This document shows positions 1 to 4,391 of a stretch of 5,949 nucleotides of DNA, one piece after another. The DNA comes from CAZTVF01 sp964616985 (GTDB taxonomy: Bacteria; Planctomycetota; Phycisphaerae; SM23-33): contig CAZTVF010000192.1 in assembly GCA_964616985.1 (NCBI GenBank), positions 1 to 5,949 on the forward strand, in the 5' to 3' direction. The position numbers were made by a program, and so were the translations under genes. Under the pieces are notes generated by a model. It saw only the letters and a list, made by a program, of their open reading frames with translations. It was not told where the DNA came from and searched no databases. Each line of letters begins with the position of its first letter. Within the stretch, counting starts at the first letter, position 1.

Positions 1-103
1 TTGGAGCCGATCATCGCCCGATACCGCGACCTGGACATCGCCCGGTTCTTCCGGGCTAATAGGTGACGCGACGGCGGGTTACCGGTATAATGCCATCAGG
101 TTA
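1..103 (+). pseudogene. Probable 3' remnant of a DDE (IS1380-like) transposase, frameshifted
   Basis: Frame 1 reads 21 residues into the window (LEPIIARYRDLDIARFFR, then ANR) and stops at TGA 64-66. The segment resembles the stretch before the 'FFRGDAAFA' motif of IS1380-type transposases, as I remember that family. Just past the break another frame, from 62, reads GDATAGYRYNAIRL, which resembles the expected GDAAF and a later EGYxYAIRL segment. This looks like a small insertion plus an internal deletion in an old transposase. The reading comes from remembered family motifs over a very short stretch. It could instead be the ordinary C-terminus of an unrelated protein. The upstream part lies outside the window. 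Confidence 0.35.
63..91 (+). promoter_or_regulatory. Sigma70-type promoter for the response regulator
   Basis: There is a perfect -10 box TATAAT at 86-91 and a 4/6 -35 box GTGACG at 63-68, separated by exactly 17 bp. The predicted transcription start is near 98, giving a leader of about 50 nt that contains the gene's Shine-Dalgarno. The promoter lies inside the transposase-like remnant. Confidence 0.6.
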
Positions 104-131
104 ACACCTTACCTCGCGCTGCGCCGCCGAC

Positions 132-139
132 AAGAGAGG
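132..139 (+). promoter_or_regulatory. Ribosome binding site of the response regulator
   Basis: The purine-rich AAGAGAGG ends 9 nt before the ATG at 149 and supports that start. Confidence 0.6.
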
Positions 140-148
140 CTTGGACGC

Positions 149-568
149 ATGGAAATCCTGCTGGTCGAGGACAATCCCGCTGATGCTCAGCTGGTCGCTG
201 AGGCCTTGGATACGTTCGAAGTCCAAGCCGAACTGAACACCGTTGCCGACGGCGAGGAGGCCATCGCATACCTCCGCCGCCAGGGACGCTTCAGCAATTC
301 CCCGCGGCCTGACCTGGTGCTGCTGGACCTGAACCTGCCGCGGATGAACGGCCATGAGGTCCTGCAGCAGGTGAAGGCCGATCCGGATCTCCTCCGCATT
401 CCGGTCGTCGTGCTGAGCTCCTCGACGCTGACCGAGGATGTCCGCCGCTCGTACGATCTGCACGCCAACTGCTTTGTCGTCAAGCCCATGGGCTTTGCGG
501 GCTTCACCGAAGTCATCCGCACCATCGAACGCTTCTGGCGAACCATTGTCTGCCTGCCCAGACGCTAG
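149..568 (+). CDS. Single-domain response regulator, Rcp1/CheY-like
   Basis: This 139-residue protein is a complete receiver (REC) domain with no output domain. The acidic pocket is E7-D8 (LLVEDNPAD), the phospho-acceptor is D60 (LLDLNLPRMNG), the switch Ser is S90 in VVVLSSS, and the conserved Lys is K112 in FVVKPM. The D60 context and the FWRTIVCLP C-terminus resemble the Rcp1 family, the small regulators that take phosphate from phytochrome-type or hybrid histidine kinases. Rcp1 relatives often have VLTTS where this one has VLSSS. It should act in the cytoplasm by phosphorylation-dependent protein contact, not by DNA binding. No histidine kinase is in the window, so its partner and pathway are unknown. 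The start is set by an upstream Shine-Dalgarno and the standard MxILLVEDN opening. The TAG stop lies within the left arm of an inverted repeat. Confidence 0.93.
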   Translation: MEILLVEDNPADAQLVAEALDTFEVQAELNTVADGEEAIAYLRRQGRFSNSPRPDLVLLDLNLPRMNGHEVLQQVKADPDLLRIPVVVLSSSTLTEDVRRSYDLHANCFVVKPMGFAGFTEVIRTIERFWRTIVCLPRR

Positions 569-680
569 TGTTTTCAAGATTCTCGTTTGCTTGCTGCTTT
601 GCTGTTTGCTGGATTTCGTGTTCGGATTTCGAGTTTGCGATAGCAGCATAAATCAGCATCAGCCTGAAACACTACACTAG
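565..680. repeat. AT-richer spacer segment bounded by imperfect inverted repeats
   Basis: The left end CTAGTGTTTTCA (565-576) is mirrored by TGAAACACTACACTAG (665-680): CTAGTG pairs with CACTAG, and AGTGTTT(T)CA pairs with TGAAACACT. The interior is much richer in T than its surroundings and carries the direct repeat GGATTTCG (611-618 and 624-631) plus several TTTGCT/TTGCTG words. It holds no plausible gene. It may be a small non-autonomous mobile element, a dispersed intergenic repeat, or a weak transcription end region. I see no clear GC stem followed by a T run. Confidence 0.4.
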
Positions 681-740
681 TCTGTGAACCTCGCCCGTTC
701 ACCCCGACGAAACTGATCCACCTTCGGTCCCGTTCCCTGC

Positions 741-746
741 TATCAT
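741..746 (+). promoter_or_regulatory. Candidate -10 box for the AnmK-like gene (leaderless)
   Basis: TATCAT followed by GC is the same form as the boxes at 86 and 2069. Its predicted start falls at about 752-756, on the ATG at 756, so the transcript would be leaderless. That agrees with the lack of any Shine-Dalgarno here. No convincing -35 box is visible. Confidence 0.45.
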
Positions 747-749
747 GCT

Positions 750-1901
750 GTGCACATGCCCCATGAACGCAAAATCATTGGTCTGGCCAGCGGACCGTCG
801 GCCGACGGCGTCGACGCGGTGCTGGCCGAGTTCCGCGGCGCGGGCCTTGACGCCAAGTTCCGCCAGCTGGCCGCCCTGCACGTGCCGCTGGACGAGCCCC
901 TCCGCCGGCAGGTGGAGCAACTGGCCACCGGCGCGTCCCATTCGTCGCTGTACCTGGCCGAGCTGGACCGCCGCATGGGCACCGTCTTGGCAGAGGCCGC
1001 CAACGCGCTGCTCCGGCAGGCCCGACTGGCGGCGGCAGACATCACGGCGATCGGCTCAGCGGGACAGACCTTCGCCGCCCCGCGCCACGGCGGGCCCGGC
1101 TGGCCGCTCACGCTGAGCCTGGGCTGCCCGGCCGCCATCGCCAGGCTCACGCAGATTGCCACCGTCGCGGGCTTCGCCGCCTCCGACGCCGCCGGCGGCG
1201 GCGACGGCAAGAGCCCCGCCGCCTGGGCCAACTGGCTGCAACTGCGCGACGAGCGGCTGTCGCGCGTGCTGGTGCGGCTGGGCGCGGTGGCCGAACTGGT
1301 GTTCATCCCCGCCGGCGCGGCCCAGACGGACGTGGTCGCCTTCGACACCGGCCCGGGCACCGCCACCATGGACGCGATCGCCCGGCGGCATTTCGATCTT
1401 CCGTTCGACGCCGATGGCCGCCTGGCCTCGGCTGGCCAGGTCAGCGGGGCCATGCTCAACGAGCTGCTCTCGAACCCCTATTTCTACCTCCAGCCGCCGA
1501 AGTACACGGCGGCGGGCGAGTGGTCGGGCATCTACGTCGACCGCCTGGCGCTGATGGCGGGGCGGCACGGCATCGGCGAGCCGCGCGACCTGCTGGCCAC
1601 CGTCACCGAGATGACGGCCCGCTCGATCGCCCGCGACGTGCTGTCGCTCACCGAGCGCCCGCACCAGGTGGTGCTCTCGGGCGGCGGGGCGATGAACATT
1701 CACCTCGCCGTGCGGATCCGCCAGCTGCTGAGCCCCTGCAGCACCGTCACCTCGGCAAAGTTCGGCCCCGAGCCGCGGGGCGAGCTTGCCGCCTGTTACG
1801 CCGTGCTCGCACTGGCCCGCCTGGACGGCCTCGCCTTCCATTGCCCCTCGGCCGGCGGGGCCAAAGTCGCCGGTGTGCACGGCGGCGTGTATCTGCCGTG
1901 A
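750..1901 (+). CDS. AnmK-family (anhydro-N-acetylmuramic acid kinase-like) protein with altered active-site motifs
   Basis: The protein is 383 aa from GTG 750, or 381 aa from ATG 756. I prefer ATG 756, because the upstream -10 box would start a leaderless transcript there. AnmK enzymes phosphorylate and open 1,6-anhydroMurNAc in cell-wall recycling, in the cytoplasm. The length and motif order match the family: GLASGPSADGVD (11-22, for SGTSxDGxD), IGSAGQT (101-107), FDTGPGTATMDA (198-209) and LSGGGAMN (309-316). Nucleotide-binding motifs are kept, but others are not. SGTS is SGPS, the His of GSHGQT is A104, LGDP is LGCP (C126), DFRxxD is GFAASD (141-146), AAGGQGAPL is degenerate, and GGIAN is GAVAE. 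The usual catalytic Asp, the first D of DFRxxD as I recall, is therefore G141. It is probably a divergent paralogue with another substrate or a non-catalytic role, so I give no anmK symbol. Family assignment is firm; function is not. Confidence 0.85.
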   Translation: MHMPHERKIIGLASGPSADGVDAVLAEFRGAGLDAKFRQLAALHVPLDEPLRRQVEQLATGASHSSLYLAELDRRMGTVLAEAANALLRQARLAAADITAIGSAGQTFAAPRHGGPGWPLTLSLGCPAAIARLTQIATVAGFAASDAAGGGDGKSPAAWANWLQLRDERLSRVLVRLGAVAELVFIPAGAAQTDVVAFDTGPGTATMDAIARRHFDLPFDADGRLASAGQVSGAMLNELLSNPYFYLQPPKYTAAGEWSGIYVDRLALMAGRHGIGEPRDLLATVTEMTARSIARDVLSLTERPHQVVLSGGGAMNIHLAVRIRQLLSPCSTVTSAKFGPEPRGELAACYAVLALARLDGLAFHCPSAGGAKVAGVHGGVYLP

Positions 1902-2006
1902 GCCCGGGGGAGGGTGTGGCGGCAGCCCCGGTGTTCTCGTGAGCAGCTACAGCACCTGCACTGCCCGGACCGTGTGAATTCCTCCTCCTGCCCTCGTCGT
2001 CGCCCC

Positions 2007-2012
2007 TATCAT
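2007..2012 (+). promoter_or_regulatory. Possible upstream -10 box for the hydrogenase operon
   Basis: TATCAT lies 100 bp before hydB and is followed directly by AAACACTAG. No matching -35 box is visible. It could be a second, distal promoter or chance. Confidence 0.2.
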
Positions 2013-2068
2013 AAACACTAGGCACAAATACGGTACGTGATGGGGTCGCAAACGCGAGGGCGGGCCGG

Positions 2069-2074
2069 TATCAT
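2069..2074 (+). promoter_or_regulatory. Candidate -10 box for the hydB-hydA operon
   Basis: TATCAT in the context GGTATCATGCC closely matches GGTATAATGCC upstream of the response regulator. The -35 region (about 2045-2051) matches the consensus at only 3 of 6 positions. The predicted start near 2081 would give a leader of about 30 nt ending in the hydB Shine-Dalgarno. Confidence 0.45.
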
Positions 2075-2101
2075 GCCCGTCCAATCGCCCCTGCCGTTGT
2101 G

Positions 2102-2107
2102 AAGGAG
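2102..2107 (+). promoter_or_regulatory. Ribosome binding site of hydB
   Basis: A strong AAGGAG ends 5 nt before the ATG at 2113 and fixes that start. Confidence 0.8.
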
Positions 2108-2112
2108 ATCGA

Positions 2113-4293
2113 ATGGCTGGACAAGTCGCATCAAGATATAAGCAACTGGTCGAACTGGCCGCCGCCGAGACGGCCAGGAAGGACGAAGCCAACAAGGTGC
2201 AGATCCAGATCGGGTCGGCCACGTGCGAGAATGCCGCCGGCTCCCCGGAAGTGCTGGCGGAGTTCGTCAAGCACGTCGAGGCCTCCGGCCGCTCTGATAT
2301 CGTCGTGCGCCAGACCGGCTGCACCGGCCGGTGCAGCTGCGAGCCCATCGTGGCCGTCACCATCCCCGGCCAGATGCCGGTAACGTACCAGCGCGTCGAT
2401 CGCGAGCGCGCCCACCGCATATTCACCGGGCACATCATGGGCGGAAAGCCCGTGGCCGATTTCGCCCTTCAAAGCCGCACCGCCGGGCAGAAGTACGAGT
2501 TCTTCTTCTGCCATGGCCTTCGCTGCGGCTCGATAAAGGAGAAGGACTACGCGGCCTTGCTGACGGCCAAGCTGAAGGCGGCCGGCATCGACGACCAGAC
2601 CGCCTGCGTGGTCAAGGCCAACTGCTTCGGCCTCTGCCAGCAGGAGCAGCAGGGCAAGCAGACGTTCATGCTGGTTCGCCCCTCGAAGCTGATCTATCGC
2701 ATCACCAGCGAGGCTGACCTGGACGAGGTGATCGAGTCGCACGTTCGCAAGGGCAAGTTCGTCAAGCGGCTGATCGTTCACGAAGAGCCCATCGCCCAGC
2801 GGTTCTTCGACCTCTACGGCGACGTTTCGTTCTTCAACCGCCAGACTCGCGTGGCCCTGCGCAACAGCGGCATCATCGACCCGCAGAGCCTCTTCGAGTA
2901 TGTGCAGGTCGATGGGTTTGCGGCGCTGGCGTCGGTGCTGGAGGCGAACAATCCCAAGGCCGTCGTCGAGCAGGTCACCAAGAGCAAGCTTCGCGGCCGC
3001 GGCGGCGCGGGCTACCCCACGGGCCTCAAGTGGGGCGGGGCGGCCGCGCAGGAGAGCGACGAGAAGTTCATCATCTGCAACGCCGACGAGGGCGACCCCG
3101 GCGCGTTCATGGACCGCAGCATTCTGGAGGGCGACCCGCTGTCGGTGATCGAGGGCATGATCATCGGCGGCTTCGCCATCGGGGCGCACCAGGGCTTCTT
3201 CTACGTCCGGGCGGAGTACCCCCTGGCGATCAAGCGGATCGAGATCGCCCTGGAGCAGGCCCGCAAGCATGGCCTGCTGGGCAAGGACATCCTGGGCAGC
3301 GGTTTCGACTTCGACCTGGAGATTCGCCTCGGGGCCGGGGCGTTCGTCTGCGGCGAGGAGACGGCCCTGATCCACAGCATCGAGGGCGAGCGCGGGCAGC
3401 CCCGCGTGCGCCCGCCGTACCCCGCGCAGAGCGGCCTGTGGGGCAAGCCCACGGTGATCAACAACGTCGAGACATTCGCCAACGTGCCGGTGGTGCTGCT
3501 GTACGGCGCCGACTGGTTCGCCCGCATCGGCACCGGCGTCAGCGGCGGCACGAAGGTGTTCGCCCTGGCCGGCAAGGTGGAGCACACGGGCCTGGTGGAA
3601 GTGCCCATGGGCACGCCGCTGCGCGAGATCGTGTACGACATCGGCGGGGGGCCCCCGGGCGGCAAGAAGCTCAAGGCCATCCAGACCGGCGGCCCCGCCG
3701 GCGGCTGCCTGCCGGCCCAGTGGCTCGACACGCAGGTGGACTTCGACACGCTCACCAAGGCCGGATCCATCATGGGCTCCGGCGGCATGATCGTGATGGA
3801 CGAAGACGACTGCATGGTCGACATCGCCAAGTTCTTCCTCACCTTCAGCCAGGACGAGTCGTGCGGCAAGTGCACGCCCTGCCGCGAGGGCACCAAGCGC
3901 ATGCTGGAGATCCTCACGAAGATCACCTCCGGCAAGGGCACGCTGGAGGACCTGGCGCGGCTGGAGCGTCTCGGCAAGCTGATCAAGAAGTCCTCGCTGT
4001 GCGGCCTGGGGCGGGCGGCGCCCAACCCGGTGCTCAGCACGCTGAGTCACTATCGCGATGAATACGAGGCACACGTGGTGGACCGGCGATGCCCGGCCAA
4101 GAAGTGCACCGCGCTGATACGCTTCGAGATCAACCCGGAAAAATGCGTCGGCTGCACCGCCTGCGCCCGCAACTGCCCGGTAACATGCATCGCCGGCCAG
4201 CCGCGCAAGACGCACGTGATCGACCAGACCCGGTGCATCAAGTGCGGCCGCTGCTACCAGGTGTGCAAGTTCAAGGCGGTCGACCGGCTGTAG
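2113..4293 (+). CDS. hydB: NADH-binding FMN/Fe-S subunit of [FeFe]-hydrogenase (HydB/HndC type) with two N-terminal thioredoxin-like ferredoxin domains
   Basis: This 726-residue cytoplasmic subunit moves electrons between NAD(P)H and the hydrogenase subunit through FMN and Fe-S clusters. Domain 1 (about 28-115) resembles HndB, with C38, C70, C74 and C76. Domain 2 (about 126-225) is a standard thioredoxin-like [2Fe-2S] domain with C133-x4-C138 and C171-x3-C175. The NuoF core (about 230-650) has the FMN/NADH motifs LRGRGGAGYPTGLKW (293-307), NADEGDPGAFMDR (323-335) and GAGAFVCGEETALI (407-420), then the [4Fe-4S] ligands C584, C587, C590 and C630. H654, C660 and C665 could form the zinc site I recall from HydB structures. 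The C-terminus has two ferredoxin clusters: C678/C681/C684/C688 and C708/C711/C714/C718. HydB proteins usually carry one N-terminal thioredoxin-like domain, so domain 1 looks like an HndB-HndC fusion. hydA follows 98 nt downstream. Alternative names are HndC or NuoF-like. Confidence 0.93.
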   Translation: MAGQVASRYKQLVELAAAETARKDEANKVQIQIGSATCENAAGSPEVLAEFVKHVEASGRSDIVVRQTGCTGRCSCEPIVAVTIPGQMPVTYQRVDRERAHRIFTGHIMGGKPVADFALQSRTAGQKYEFFFCHGLRCGSIKEKDYAALLTAKLKAAGIDDQTACVVKANCFGLCQQEQQGKQTFMLVRPSKLIYRITSEADLDEVIESHVRKGKFVKRLIVHEEPIAQRFFDLYGDVSFFNRQTRVALRNSGIIDPQSLFEYVQVDGFAALASVLEANNPKAVVEQVTKSKLRGRGGAGYPTGLKWGGAAAQESDEKFIICNADEGDPGAFMDRSILEGDPLSVIEGMIIGGFAIGAHQGFFYVRAEYPLAIKRIEIALEQARKHGLLGKDILGSGFDFDLEIRLGAGAFVCGEETALIHSIEGERGQPRVRPPYPAQSGLWGKPTVINNVETFANVPVVLLYGADWFARIGTGVSGGTKVFALAGKVEHTGLVEVPMGTPLREIVYDIGGGPPGGKKLKAIQTGGPAGGCLPAQWLDTQVDFDTLTKAGSIMGSGGMIVMDEDDCMVDIAKFFLTFSQDESCGKCTPCREGTKRMLEILTKITSGKGTLEDLARLERLGKLIKKSSLCGLGRAAPNPVLSTLSHYRDEYEAHVVDRRCPAKKCTALIRFEINPEKCVGCTACARNCPVTCIAGQPRKTHVIDQTRCIKCGRCYQVCKFKAVDRL

Positions 4294-4308
4294 TTGTTCC
4301 CAACGGTC

Positions 4309-4374
4309 GGTGGCGGCCTTCCCGCGCCGCGGCCGGACCGACGTGATGGGCGGCGGCCTGGGAAGGCCGCCACC
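4309..4374. repeat. Perfect 15-bp inverted repeat (hairpin) in the hydB-hydA spacer
   Basis: GGTGGCGGCCTTCCC (4309-4323) is exactly complementary to GGGAAGGCCGCCACC (4360-4374). Inside, CGCCGC (4325-4330) can pair with GCGGCG (4350-4355) and lengthen the stem. A competing local hairpin also exists: GGCGGCCT (4352-4359), loop GGGA, AGGCCGCC (4364-4371). The long stem ends one base before the hydA GGAGA. It could tune hydA translation, protect or process the mRNA, or be a REP-like dispersed palindrome. No T run follows, so a classical terminator is unlikely. Confidence 0.8.
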
Positions 4375-4375
4375 C

Positions 4376-4385
4376 GGAGAAAGAG
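4376..4385 (+). promoter_or_regulatory. Ribosome binding site region of hydA
   Basis: The purine run GGAGAAAGAG precedes ATG 4392. GGAGA is 11 nt away, slightly long, while AAGAG at 4381-4385 is 6 nt away. It directly abuts the stem of the inverted repeat. Confidence 0.55.
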
Positions 4386-4391
4386 CCAAAT

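Noticed and set aside
101..649. Minus-strand open frame opposite the response regulator and spacer
   Set aside because: It is antisense to a clear receiver domain, and its N-terminal part is translated from the AT-rich repeat spacer.
1056..1880. Long minus-strand open frame opposite the AnmK-like gene
   Set aside because: Composition is dominated by Ala, Gly, Arg and His with no domain motif, typical of codon-bias shadows; the plus-strand frame has clear family motifs.
1894..1930. Possible terminator after the AnmK-like gene (CTGCCG / CGGCAG at 1894-1899 and 1919-1924)
   Set aside because: The stem is only 6 bp with a loop of about 19 nt and no following T run.
2097..2103. TTGTGAA resembling a Rex (NADH-sensing repressor) half-site before hydB
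   Set aside because: No mirrored TTCACAA half follows at the right spacing, and the word overlaps the Shine-Dalgarno region, so chance is more likely.
4277..4286. Palindrome CGGTCGACCG near the end of hydB
   Set aside because: It is short, lies within coding sequence, and is easily explained by codon use in GC-rich DNA.
750..4293. A functional link between the AnmK-like gene and the hydrogenase operon
   Set aside because: The genes are separated by 211 bp with promoter-like signals, and no known pathway joins them; adjacency alone is not evidence.
2131..4389. A 752-codon open frame on the minus strand opposite hydB
   Set aside because: It is an antisense shadow of a GC-rich gene: low-complexity composition, no recognisable motifs, and almost the same span as the well-supported hydB.
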